Below are positions 27,301 through 36,300 of a DNA stretch of 47,692 nt, in pieces. Numbering within the stretch: position 1 is the first letter of the stretch; each line of letters opens with the position of its first letter. Source of the stretch: a virus. The DNA lies in the IMG/VR virus record IMGVR_UViG_3300042890_001320, positions 1 to 47,692 of that record, one strand, 5' to 3'. The position numbers and the translations under genes are program-made. Below the pieces are notes generated by a model. That model did no database searches. It was not told the DNA's origin and saw only the letters and a program-made list of their open reading frames with translations.

Positions 27301-30300
27301 GAACCTTGGCAAGACACAACAAAAAAGGTTGCTGATTTTACTTGTAGAAACATAAGACATTTTAAATTTCCAGACAATAAAGTAGCACCTTTTTTATATA
27401 ATCAACAAAAATTACCATTTTCAGAATCTGTTATTTATCCGATGGGTATAACAATAGATGAAAATGTCATAAACACTTTTTTGGATATAGCTGTTGACAA
27501 CAACCTTTTATCCCCGGAAGATAGGAAAAAAATAGTCAGCTACGAGATATTCAGAGGGGATATATCTTTAGACAGAAGTGTAATATCTTCAGGATTACTT
27601 TTTGATATGCGTAGGTATAATGAAAGAGGTAGAGAGGTTTTCTACTCTAACTATCCATACAATACTTATTCCAAAGACGTATTAAACTTGGATAGTATGA
27701 CAACCATAGATAGCGAAGGAGTAGTTTGGGGTAATTCAAACAGAAATTATACATTCCATTCTCCTGAAACAGATTATGGGAAACCTACGTTACCTTCTGA
27801 GATGTCTATTCAAGGTTATATGTTTGGGAACTCTAGTGGGTATTTTGACGAAGTAAGACAGCACCCAAAATGGGTTATACTATCTGGCTCTGCTTATAAT
27901 TTAGCTGCATCTTTAGCGACACTTGAGATTGCAGCTGAAATAGCAATGTCTGTAGCAGAAGCTATATCAAACACAAACTGGATAGTAGGTTTCGCAAATA
28001 CTGTTTTCCCAGGAGGTATAGTAGGAGCCGCACTTGTACTTGTTGCCCAAGCTACAACCGCTATTGTTTATAAGTATGGAAGATATAGATATGAGTGGCT
28101 AAAAATATTTAGAGATTTAGGTGCCCCACAAAATTTTGCCTACTACTATTATTCAGATGGTTTTTATAACTATATGAATACAGAAACAAAGAGAGGTTCT
28201 AATTTAAGAGCCTTAAACATTGCAAAATACCTAGGCGATGGAAGGTATAATGTAACAAACGAAGTTACTAGAGAAACTTTTAAGGTTAATAATATAGACA
28301 GAGAAAAGACAGTAATATTGTCAACAGGCGAGTCTCTAGTAAATTACCCAGATTATTACAAAACACATGACAAAAATAATTCTAGTTTAACCACAATGTT
28401 TTTGTCTAGTTTGAACTCAATAGGCAGAAGCCCTGAAATTGCAAAAGACATCGCATCCCCTTATGTAGCTTTAAAAAACTATTTACCATCTCAGTACAAT
28501 ACAATAAACTCTATAAAATGGCTTACCACATCTTTTGTAGGCTCTCTGACAAATATAAATGATACTTGTGTAGAAGTACTACCTATTTTTGGTGGCGATA
28601 CATTTATAACAAGACACAGTTTTAAAAGAAAGATACCACTGTTCTTAGTTACAGCTATGAAACAAGCTGATTTAACACCTTTTAACTATTTCTACTACAG
28701 CAATATAGGTAGAAACCCTAAGTACTATGTTAGCTACGAACAAAACAAAGATTTTAATGATAGTGGTAAAGCTTTCCCAGATATAAGCAGTGATTTTAGC
28801 TTTGATAACAGGACTAGTTCTGGTAACTACTTTGTGCCACCATCTAAGTTTTATTTGTACTACTACGGTGTACCAAACTTTTTGACAGAAACCCGAATAA
28901 ACACTAACTATAGATATTCTGGTAAAGAAAAAAGAGAAAGTTTTTATCCTGTTTGCGGAGATTTAGGAGAGTGGACACAAGAAAGTGTGGTACCAATAAG
29001 AGAACCAAACATCTTTAAATACAACACAGTATACTCAAAAAATTCAACTTTTATAAGAAGTAGAACTTTAAGTCCTACCTATAATAAAGAGTTTGATGAT
29101 TGCGTACAAGATATGCCAAATGGTATAATGGCTAGTTTAAGAGACAGTACAGAAAACTCGATATACGACCCATGGTTAATATATAGACCTTTAGACACGT
29201 TTGAGTTCCCCTCTAACTATGGTAAACTTAAAGATATAATAGACGTAGAAAGCCAAGCTATACTGGCTAGGTTTGATAATACAACTGTATTGTACAATAA
29301 AGTAGATACAAAAATAGATACCGGCTCAGCAATAACAGCAACAGTTTTAGGAGGAAGGATGTTTTTTGAAAGAATGACTACATCTTTTGTAAATTCTAAA
29401 ATGGGATATGGTGGGACTCAAAATTTTACGAGTATTTCTTGTGAAGCAGGTCATTTTTGGGTAGATGCAAAAAGAGGTCAAGTACTAATGCTACCCCCAA
29501 ACGGTAAAGGCATTCAAGAAATATCTACTTCAATTGGAGACAAATCCAGTGGAATGAGGAACTGGTTTAAGGAACACTTACCATTCAAGATACTAAAATC
29601 TATACCAAATGCAGATATTGATAATCCTTACAATGGAGTTGGTATTACAATGGGGTGGGATAGTAGATATAGAAGAGTTTTTATAACTAAAAAAGACTAT
29701 ATACCTAAACCTTGTGTAGAATTTGTGGAAGGCGTAGGATATGTATGTGTAGAAGTTACAGGCAGAGGCACACCAGAGCAAGAGACTGTAGTAACACCAG
29801 TAAGCGTGACGAACACTAACTACTTTGAGGATGTATCTTGGACTATAGCTTTTTCTTTGAATACAGGTTCATGGATGAGTTTTTACAGCTTTTACCCTAA
29901 CTACTACATCAGTCACAATACTTACTTCCAAACAGGTAGGAATAACGCAGTAGACAGTTCAGAATTAGGCTTATGGTCTCACTTACTAACAAACAAATCA
30001 TACCAAGTATTTTATGGTAAAAAGAAATCATTCACTGTTGAATATCCTATAAAAGCTGAGTATACGACAAAAAGGTTAAAAGGGATTAAGCTATGGACGG
30101 AAGCAAAAAGGTATAGTAATGATTACGATTTTTCTGTAACACCTGACTTAACATTTAATAAATCTCTGATTTACAACAATGTAGGATGCTCAGGTCAACT
30201 AATACTAGATATACAAAAGCCAAACTTAGCTAACACAAAAAACTATCCTAAAACAAATCAAAATAATACGCAAAACATATTGATTACCAATAAGGATAAC

Positions 30301-30543
30301 TTCCAGTTCACTTATGATTATATCTTTAATAGGATTAAGTACAACACGACTAACATACCATTCTTACTTCAAGATAAGAACCAGATTGACAAGCAACCTA
30401 ATCCAGCAGTGATTAAATTCTACGGTATTAACCCACTTAAAAAAATGGAAGGAGACTGGTTCTTAAACAGGTTGACTTATGATGCCGACAGTAGATTTAG
30501 TCTAACATTAAAGTTTGTGTTAAACGAATCTCAGAACACATAA
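21331..30543 (+). CDS. Muzzle-like tail protein with 18 NHL-type propeller blades, 3070 aa
   Basis: The N-terminus ('LAKLGMDKDTHASQL', then 'ANVETESGNSLNITNEKSN', about 12-55) is the crAss-like muzzle/stabilization protein signature; this protein caps the short tail. From about 650 to 1270 there are 12 NHL-like repeats, each with a core such as 'GNLYVVDTENNAIRKIE', and from about 1385 to 1705 six more, separated by roughly 115 residues. Twelve plus six blades fits three six-bladed propellers. The remaining C-terminal 1360 residues return to a conserved-looking body, with an Ala/Val-rich hydrophobic stretch (about 2180-2250) that may be a membrane-interacting or buried helix. Blade DNA is repetitive: a 29-nt and a 35-nt sequence recur exactly. 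The propellers probably extend outward and bind glycans or host protein; this is inference. Confidence 0.8.
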   Translation: MAEQPNNKVNVALAKLGMDKDTHASQLNETQYTHAINANVETESGNSLNITNEKSNVLITRYKEGFVLHGFENDILSNDTYVFLVNPVTGVGEFGVLKNNQNITNLEDITVLCGNCDQVKELATPLEEIEQEEIEGVYETLISDVSALDSSNNTCLTRSDANYNLLGLGFNFNINYPIKKLTIKNEKCGKTIYFTDNFNPPRHINIDRIDQYKIQNVPCDDDIETECIDFDELRIFKLYNIPQITPTSIQLGGELRMGMYEFLLAYCDASGNEISPYYSLTRPVSVFDKNNLVQGQENTADRTNFSIRLQVSGLDKRYSHYKVAVIQTADIEGVTRYFQEGIHTTNDNTIIYGSEQDKLPTSIDKLLIDNLKVEQSEGLTASNNILFQYGLTLKKEINLQPVVNFMGQFLKWQTHIATENLYENGVIGSQYIGYNRDEVVPFGIRFNLLGGYETSIFPFIARAPKDFDLDLVVVDEEPNIEVLEPGEEKDIQSILDNILDCNTTDRTKRWQYYNTAEVGQDENICPQEDVDYVSVESPVSKTCVLEDIIEIPAGSFVIELDDEEYTTLEEYIELKKDNCPNEFYDEEGSLSSLCSYLEESQYSSILCEEDLFANLVNLEGDPICLTPDMEAEIVLSGIESILSGSGQSGFINGDNILEKYNSPKSLVKDSSGNMYVSDTNNHAIRRITPAGVVSTFAGNGVADFIDATGTFAKFKLPTSITIDSTSTFLYVADTGNSAIRKIEVSTGIVTTFLTSVTTTGITIDSSDNLYITDTVNHLIKKIQPDTTITTLAGSGNTGSDDGTGTAATFNKPSGITIDSSGNLYVVDTENNAIRKIEISSGNVTTIVTSVSKLEQANGIAIDSSGNFYVTDISKNSIRKITALGVITDFAGSTSGATGDTDGIGIINAKFNQPFGVMVDSSDDIYIADSGNNKIRKITLAGVVTTFSGEITLPKFHAPRNTVLDSSGNVFVTDSINNVIRKVATDGTVTTFAGSTSGTPGFGNGTGTAATFNNPFGITIDSSDNLYVTELGNHSIRVVTPSAVVTTLAGSGTPGSVDATGTAATFNTPFGITIDSTNSFLYVADSGNHKIRKIEIATATVTTFAGIGTPGFVNGTSAVATFHSPSGVTIAPDGKVYVADSTNNAVRRITTAGIVSTITTSISKLGQPIGIVFDPNPTSPSTPLLYVVDTSNHAIRKIVISSGDITDFAGTGTPGFVNESTVYAQFNQPFGVTIDSTSTFLYIADTGNNAIRKMNIATGVVTTFAGYNSFIYRNGAREEKVEKLFPTEYQPMSAPENCSLYKPSEAAPTVSIDGGETSLFLQDSTNPLGVYCNTPTGEAPRGREVYVRDSQFNNENCSQAEEIKLNTVISPNNENAFFNNYYVQFTGVVTTLAGSTNGNEDGEGTNAKFSSLIGMIADSLGNIYVTDISTHSIRKITPSGEVTTFAGSTSGANGFGNGTGTAATFNQPFGITIDSLDNLYVIDRVNSAIRKITPAGVVTTAFTSSFFTGAFGITIDSTNTFLYFTNPVDDEIRKLHIPTGTITTYTYGIGFLIDPTGIVISNDDSTLYVAESGRNRVIKFTIPSSGTSVTVTSVAGNTTAGYANGTSTVARFNNPVGIKIDSNGDLYVADADNHAIRKISFYINPVQTIVTTIAGLGGTDGSNDGTDWSARFRDPIDIAIVPSTDFGGWNTLYIADQGNDLIRKITNTPESLQYTNKSTYLNGNLLDQNGNPTGQLFYPRLSKNTIWFKGNTETKERFIIDLSKQIDPQGDDLIAIASTVRFSLFKRCTDTQALFSKFVDLSSSAGQGTFLFERKNTTDLLITDLQGTSTLILGGWFTNSKYLIAVDTPLTIQLKELESGACVNSNVVPVWVNSPTKGCYTLTKRDIEYSRIFVSWSNLKLSKKILYTAICTFEEPVAQSCKAIPYKTGIPAFWESEQTYPDNNELYNSSNLLISEERIEGVSSKLTNETITEFKEVFTDGAEDGNYIFKSEPWQDTTKKVADFTCRNIRHFKFPDNKVAPFLYNQQKLPFSESVIYPMGITIDENVINTFLDIAVDNNLLSPEDRKKIVSYEIFRGDISLDRSVISSGLLFDMRRYNERGREVFYSNYPYNTYSKDVLNLDSMTTIDSEGVVWGNSNRNYTFHSPETDYGKPTLPSEMSIQGYMFGNSSGYFDEVRQHPKWVILSGSAYNLAASLATLEIAAEIAMSVAEAISNTNWIVGFANTVFPGGIVGAALVLVAQATTAIVYKYGRYRYEWLKIFRDLGAPQNFAYYYYSDGFYNYMNTETKRGSNLRALNIAKYLGDGRYNVTNEVTRETFKVNNIDREKTVILSTGESLVNYPDYYKTHDKNNSSLTTMFLSSLNSIGRSPEIAKDIASPYVALKNYLPSQYNTINSIKWLTTSFVGSLTNINDTCVEVLPIFGGDTFITRHSFKRKIPLFLVTAMKQADLTPFNYFYYSNIGRNPKYYVSYEQNKDFNDSGKAFPDISSDFSFDNRTSSGNYFVPPSKFYLYYYGVPNFLTETRINTNYRYSGKEKRESFYPVCGDLGEWTQESVVPIREPNIFKYNTVYSKNSTFIRSRTLSPTYNKEFDDCVQDMPNGIMASLRDSTENSIYDPWLIYRPLDTFEFPSNYGKLKDIIDVESQAILARFDNTTVLYNKVDTKIDTGSAITATVLGGRMFFERMTTSFVNSKMGYGGTQNFTSISCEAGHFWVDAKRGQVLMLPPNGKGIQEISTSIGDKSSGMRNWFKEHLPFKILKSIPNADIDNPYNGVGITMGWDSRYRRVFITKKDYIPKPCVEFVEGVGYVCVEVTGRGTPEQETVVTPVSVTNTNYFEDVSWTIAFSLNTGSWMSFYSFYPNYYISHNTYFQTGRNNAVDSSELGLWSHLLTNKSYQVFYGKKKSFTVEYPIKAEYTTKRLKGIKLWTEAKRYSNDYDFSVTPDLTFNKSLIYNNVGCSGQLILDIQKPNLANTKNYPKTNQNNTQNILITNKDNFQFTYDYIFNRIKYNTTNIPFLLQDKNQIDKQPNPAVIKFYGINPLKKMEGDWFLNRLTYDADSRFSLTLKFVLNESQNT

Positions 30544-30555
30544 AATTTAACTAAT

Positions 30556-30586
30556 TTTGAAGTTACAATAATTTTTAGTAATTTTG
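30556..30586 (+). promoter_or_regulatory. Bacteroidota-type promoter P3 (overlaps a terminator)
   Basis: TTTG at 30556-30559 and TAATTTTG at 30579-30586 with a 19-bp spacer. The -7 element overlaps the left arm of the hairpin at 30583-30612, and the ATG at 30621 is 34 nt downstream. Transcripts starting here would lack the left arm and so escape termination. Confidence 0.8.
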
Positions 30587-30618
30587 CCTCTAATTTAATT
30601 TTTAGGGGCAAATTTTTT
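30583..30618 (+). terminator. Terminator of the muzzle operon, overlapping P3
   Basis: TTTGCCTC (30583-30590) pairs with GGGGCAAA (30605-30612), eight pairs with one T-G, across a 14-nt A/T-rich loop, followed by TTTTTT (30613-30618). The T-run ends 2 nt before the next start codon. Only read-through RNA from the muzzle gene carries both arms. Confidence 0.75.
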
Positions 30619-30620
30619 AT

Positions 30621-33326
30621 ATGGCTACAAGTAGATACAAAGAAAATTTAGAATTATTAAGAAAGCCGGAGGTACAAGCTATGCTACGTGTTATACGTAA
30701 TGCAGAAGGTACAGACAATGATAGAGGTTATAACACAAGAGTAGGGTATACATATTTTAATAATTTAGACAAAAAACCAGGTAAAAAAGTTTGGATACCT
30801 TCTATTAAAGATTACTCATCAGCAGAAGGAGCGTATCAATTTTTAAATTCAACTTGGGAAGGGCTTTCTAGAGATTTAGGACTAAATGATTTTTCTAGGC
30901 AGTCTCAAGATATAGCTGCGGTAGAACTATTAAGAAAAAGTGGTTCACTAAAAAAACTTTTAGAGGGAGATTTTAACTCTGCCACACATTTAGCATCCCC
31001 AGTTTGGGCATCACTTCCAACTACATCAGGAAAAGGAGTTTATAGGAATCAAAAAGCTAAAAAGCTAGAGCATTTAAAAAATGTGTTTAAAGACACTTTA
31101 AAAAAACCTTATGATTTCAAAGATGCAGAAGAGGGCTATTATACAGAGGAACCTATAAAAGAAACTCAAAAATACCAAGAAGATGAACAACCTTTAGGTG
31201 ACTACTACGTAGATAGCACAATAAGACTAAACGAAAACTCTGGGGAGTATATGTCAGCCAATGATTATTACGAAACAGAGGAGTCTAAAGAAGACAACGA
31301 AGGAAATGTTGCCAAACAAGAGTTAGCACAAGCCCAGCAAGAGAAGAACTTTATGGAGGACTTCCAAAGAACACAACAGCAACAACAAGAATTTGCACAA
31401 GGTCAAAACTATGCCGCACAACAATCCGGATATCAATTGTATATGCCGGAATTACCAGAAATTCAAGCACAACAAGCACCAAGCTATTTTGAAGAAGGTG
31501 GAGTTCAAGGTGGAATAGATTATACAAAGTTCAATAAAATCTTGAAAAGATTTGAAGAAGGAGGAGATTTTGTAGACACCTATTCAGATGTAGAGTTAGA
31601 GGCAGACACTGAGACAGAAGACGAAGGTAAACCTAAACCTGGAACTAAGAAGCCATTAATACCAAAGTTTGAATACAAGAAAAAAACGGTAGATGAAGTC
31701 ATTAACCAAAATAAAGAGAATCTCTATAAAACTACAAAAAGAGATAACTTATCAAACTTAGAAGCCCCAGTAAAAAGAAACATAGAAGCCCAAGCAAAAA
31801 AGAAAGAGTATAAAGAAAAAACTACGTTAAACGATTTAGACCAGTACTCAAAAGAATTAGCAAGTAAAGCTACACTAGAAGATACAATAGAGAATAAAGA
31901 CATTGACTTAGGTATAGGACTGTCTAACTACAAAACAGTCGCAGAAAGAAAAAAACTACAAAGCTTTTTAGTAGACCAAGGGTATAACTTAAACCCAGAA
32001 GGTAAGTTTGAAAATCAAGGTATTGATGGTAAGATTGGTAAAGTAACCTTAAAAGCAGTCCAAGAGTACAATAAGAACTTATCAAACCCAAACTACCATA
32101 GTTTTAAAGAAGGAGAAGGACTATTAGGACAGTGTACAGAAGGACAATGCTCTGAGTATGCTCAAAATGAGTTATTTAGAAATATTCAACCAAATGTATC
32201 TAGGCAAGAGTGGAATACTAAGACAGGACTTTATGGTAATGCTTGGGATATTGGTAAGAACATAACTACTAAAGGAGGTAAAGAAGTAGACAGAAAAACT
32301 GTAAAACCCGGAGACGTAGTTACTATGTATACTGGAGGTAGTAGTGCTTATCAAAGAGAGGCAGATGCAGCAGGTACAGGTACAACTCACGTAGGTATTG
32401 TAGATAAAGTAAACCCAGATGGTAGTTATTATATACTACATAATAACCACACTGGCTCAAAAGATAACTGGCAAGGTAGAGAATATAGAGAACTAGTAAA
32501 AAATAATACAACGGGTATTCATAATTTTACAGTAAAGCATGCCTTTAGACCAAAATACGAGGCTGTAGAAAGTGGGGAAAAGAAGATTATTAGAGAAGAC
32601 TTAGCTATAAGAATAGACCCTAAAAAATCAGCAATCCTCTCTTCTGGAGATTATAACAACCGCTTTACTTCTAAATCAGCAAAAGAGAAACTAGAAAACT
32701 ACTATATAAAACCTTTGAATGATTCTAAAAATAAAAAAGCTTTATCAAAGGTATTCAATTTAGGAGATGACGAATACAACTCTTTAGCAAAAGCTTCTTT
32801 AGGTATTTTAGGTCAAGAGTCAGATTTTGGTACAAATGAGCTATATACTACGGGTACAAAAAGAGCAGTAGCCACAGGCTTTAAAGCTGTAGGATACAAA
32901 AAAGATGAAGTATCAAAAGGTGCAGGTCAAATGAAATACGAAACCAATTTTGGAAACGATGATTTGACAGAAATAGGAATCACAAAAGATAATTTCAATG
33001 ATGAGGACAAAGTATCTTTAACTACAATGTATAAGGTTTCTAGGGATTATAAAAAATTCTTAGAAAAAGGATTTAGTAAAAAAGATGCACTATACAGAGC
33101 TGTAACAAACTATAACAGTAGTATGGGTCGTGTAGTAAATGGTAAAAAAGTAGAAGATTGGGCAAAAACTTATGATGTGGATTATACCAATAAGGTACTA
33201 AACTTCTCTAATATTTTTGATGTATCAGACGGTAAAAAATCATACAAAACAACTTCAGACAATTTATTACTAAATAAAAATGTTGCTAAGTGGAAAGCCG
33301 AACTAAAAAAAGCAAAAAAACTTTAA
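30621..33326 (+). CDS. Virion-associated peptidoglycan hydrolase with four domains, 901 aa
   Basis: Domains in order: residues about 15-150 resemble lambda R endolysin (GH104 lytic transglycosylase), with 'NAEGTDNDRGYNTRVG' (catalytic-type Glu29), 'SAEGAYQFLNSTWE' and 'SPVWASLPT'. A linker rich in Gln follows (235-290), containing FEEGG motifs. About 445-490 resembles a PG_binding_1 domain ('GIDGKIGKVTLKAVQEYN'). About 500-650 looks like a CHAP/NlpC-type cysteine amidase or peptidase, with Cys510 in 'EGQCSEYAQNE' and His590 in 'TTHVGIVDK'. About 720-840 resembles an SLT transglycosylase ('GILGQESDFG' with Glu733, 'GAGQMKYE', 'AVTNYNSSMGR'). No signal peptide is present. Its place after the muzzle and before internal proteins suggests packaging in the virion and wall opening at entry, not lysis. 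Confidence 0.78.
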   Translation: MATSRYKENLELLRKPEVQAMLRVIRNAEGTDNDRGYNTRVGYTYFNNLDKKPGKKVWIPSIKDYSSAEGAYQFLNSTWEGLSRDLGLNDFSRQSQDIAAVELLRKSGSLKKLLEGDFNSATHLASPVWASLPTTSGKGVYRNQKAKKLEHLKNVFKDTLKKPYDFKDAEEGYYTEEPIKETQKYQEDEQPLGDYYVDSTIRLNENSGEYMSANDYYETEESKEDNEGNVAKQELAQAQQEKNFMEDFQRTQQQQQEFAQGQNYAAQQSGYQLYMPELPEIQAQQAPSYFEEGGVQGGIDYTKFNKILKRFEEGGDFVDTYSDVELEADTETEDEGKPKPGTKKPLIPKFEYKKKTVDEVINQNKENLYKTTKRDNLSNLEAPVKRNIEAQAKKKEYKEKTTLNDLDQYSKELASKATLEDTIENKDIDLGIGLSNYKTVAERKKLQSFLVDQGYNLNPEGKFENQGIDGKIGKVTLKAVQEYNKNLSNPNYHSFKEGEGLLGQCTEGQCSEYAQNELFRNIQPNVSRQEWNTKTGLYGNAWDIGKNITTKGGKEVDRKTVKPGDVVTMYTGGSSAYQREADAAGTGTTHVGIVDKVNPDGSYYILHNNHTGSKDNWQGREYRELVKNNTTGIHNFTVKHAFRPKYEAVESGEKKIIREDLAIRIDPKKSAILSSGDYNNRFTSKSAKEKLENYYIKPLNDSKNKKALSKVFNLGDDEYNSLAKASLGILGQESDFGTNELYTTGTKRAVATGFKAVGYKKDEVSKGAGQMKYETNFGNDDLTEIGITKDNFNDEDKVSLTTMYKVSRDYKKFLEKGFSKKDALYRAVTNYNSSMGRVVNGKKVEDWAKTYDVDYTNKVLNFSNIFDVSDGKKSYKTTSDNLLLNKNVAKWKAELKKAKKL

Positions 33327-33336
33327 TTAAAACATA

Positions 33337-36300
33337 ATGAAAAGGAGCCAAAAAAAGAAGCGTAACCTTATCAACAAAACAGGGTACACTCCCGGATATG
33401 ATACAGAGAAAAATCCTGTAAACTATATACCAAGCGAAGATATAACCATGGCTAATACGCCTTACCCAGTATATGCCACTCCTTTAGACCAAAACGGTAA
33501 TCCTATGGGAAATGGTCTGGTTATGCAACCTGGGGGGGAATATAAATTTAAAGGAGCATCTTATGTAGAGGAAATACCATTTTTTCAAGGAGGTGGTAAA
33601 AAAATATATGTAGAATCAAAAAACGACCCTAGGTATAAATCTTATCAAGATAGTGTAAGTTCTTATAACAAAAGTATTATAAATAAAAATCAGACCTTAA
33701 AAGAAATAAAAGAAATTTTAGATAATAAAAGTTGGGTTGATAAACTTATTACTGGTGGAAAGGATAATATTGTTAAAGTAAAAACAAAAGAAAGTTATGA
33801 TAAATATCCTGGGAATATTAAGCCTATAGCTAGTTATTCTTTTAGAACACCAAATGATTTAGGCTCTGAATTTGTAAATGAATTTTTTGGAGGATATGAT
33901 GTTTTAAAAAAGCCACAAGAACAAGTAATAGTAAAACCTACCACTACAACTATACAAACTACAAAACCTTCTAATACAGGATGGACACCTTTAACAAAAG
34001 AAATAGCTAAAAGTAGATATGAAGGAGATTTAAAAAACATGTTTTATAGAAAAAACGAAAAACCAAGTAAATATGATATTGTTTATATTGAACCACCCCA
34101 AGTTTCTAGACAACCTATAAAATCAATACAAAACAATTTAAAACCAGAAGGTTTAATACAAAGTGATATAGAATTAAGTGCTGACATGTCAGGATTAAGA
34201 CCTACTGCAAGACAACCTAAATACTATGATGTAGAAGATATTGTAAACAATGGAAAGAGTCAAACTAATTATAAATGGTATCCTGAAAACAATGAATCAT
34301 TAAGACAATTATCTGAAGAAGAAGGTGACAAAAGAATAATGGTTCCTCATTATCAAAGAGGTGGTAGAAGTAAAATAAACCCCAGCTTAGAAAGACAGCT
34401 TTTAAGCAAGTACGTAGACCCAGTAACAAAAAGAGCTATGGAAAGAGCCAAGCAGAAAGGTATAAGAACTGGTATACACAATGGAGGATTAGATGCTATA
34501 AGACACTCTTCAAGTGCAGCTGCTACATCTTCTATATTACCTAGTTGGGCTAATGCTTTACCGGGGGGTTTATCTGCTAATATAGCAATGACAAATCTTG
34601 CAGGATTAGCACATGAAGTGAACTCACCTAATAGTTTTAAAGAACACGCATCTGATTTATATAATAATTTTGTAGGGAGTGTAGTAGGAACGCTTCCAAT
34701 CACAGAAGAAAGTAAACACGACCTTTTAATAGAAGCCCAAAAAAACGGTATTTTATCAGATATGGGGAATAAAAGACCTTTAAACAGTAAACAAACAAGA
34801 CCTTCAAACAACAAACAAAATAATATGAACAATACAACAAACTCAGCCTTTAATAGAAACATAAGAGGCAAAAAGACTTTTGACCAATTTTTACTAGGGG
34901 ATACACCAGAGTTTAAAATGGGGGGCAAAAACGACTGGATAAGTGCTAAAATATCTACACTTGTAAAGGAAGGGTATCCTCAAAAACAAGCTGTAGCTAT
35001 TGCCTATAGTATGTATGAGAATGTACACGGTAACGGTGGTTATCAATTACCTATGTACCAAACAGGAACAACTGTAGTAACTGACCCAAATAAACCAACA
35101 CCTGAAGCAATTGCCGCTTACGAGGAGCAACAAAAAAAAGCACAAGGTCAGGGAATTACTATAGCAGACTCTGCTTTAGGGGATGTAACATCAGGCATGA
35201 CTAACCCAGAGCTTATGCCAACAAGTGCTCAACTAAAGAGCAACAAAATGCAAAACACAGCTACAAATAATTATGATAGTAGTGGTAATGCTCTAAAAAT
35301 GGATAATCCACTAGACGTAAAAGGAGAACAACCATTCCAATTTTTTAACCCTTACTCTGGTTTTGATATACCAACAGCAGCAAGCACTCTAGGTTCATCT
35401 ATAGAAAGCGGAGATACTTTTGGAACAGTGGCTTCAGGATTAAAGTTAGCTACAGGCTTAGCTAGAAACTTTTTAGGGGGTATGGGTCAAGAAAGAAGAA
35501 AGAACTATATGACTCAACAATCTTACGAAAAACAAAGAGAGGGTATGACAGGAGCAGGTAGAGAGACAGCTTTGAGAGCTGGCGGTTACTACCAAGAAGG
35601 TGGTATGCAACCAGGAATGGAAGAAGGCATGGAACAACAAGGGCAAGAGCAGCAAATAATGGGAGAAGTAGCACAGATGTTACAACAAGGAGCCGACCCA
35701 CAACAAGTTATTCAACAACTAGTTCAAATGGGGATACCAGAAGAACAAGCAGTTCAAATGGTTGAAGCTGTAATGCAAGAAATACAAGGCTCAACACCTC
35801 AATTAAAAAGAGGAGGTATGATGTACTATCAAGAGGGTGGAGAAGAAGAGGAGGATGAAGAAGGATATGGGTATGAATACGAGGAAGAGCCTAATTACAT
35901 GATAAATAAGCCTAGTTTGATGGGCAAGCAACAAAATTTTACTCAGCGTGAATTAGCAACAAGCCCTGCTATTGAATCAGCAGTTGAAGCTACTTCTTCA
36001 ACAAAAGAAGAGGAAACTCCAAGCTATGACAAAAATTCAGCTAGGGACACTTGGGTAGCTAAAACCGGAATGCCTTGGTCTGAAGCTAAAAGACTAGGTT
36101 ATACTAGTGGTACTGCTAAGGATAATATGAAGCTTTTATCAGAGCTAAATGACCCAAGATTTAAAAAAGAATACCTAAGAAAATCATCACCGAAGGGTGA
36201 GAAGACATATAACGGGGGTCAACTAAAAGAAGTTGTAGTTACAAGACCTAAAAAAAATAACTATGTAGACCCTTATAAAGGGTGGTATAATGATAGTGAG

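Noticed and set aside
34353-34928. Long reverse-strand ORF (191 codons) and all other reverse-strand ORFs
   Set aside because: They lie antiparallel to clear + strand genes, have hydrophobic compositions typical of the complement of Lys/Glu/Gln-rich coding DNA, and show no motif or leader of their own.
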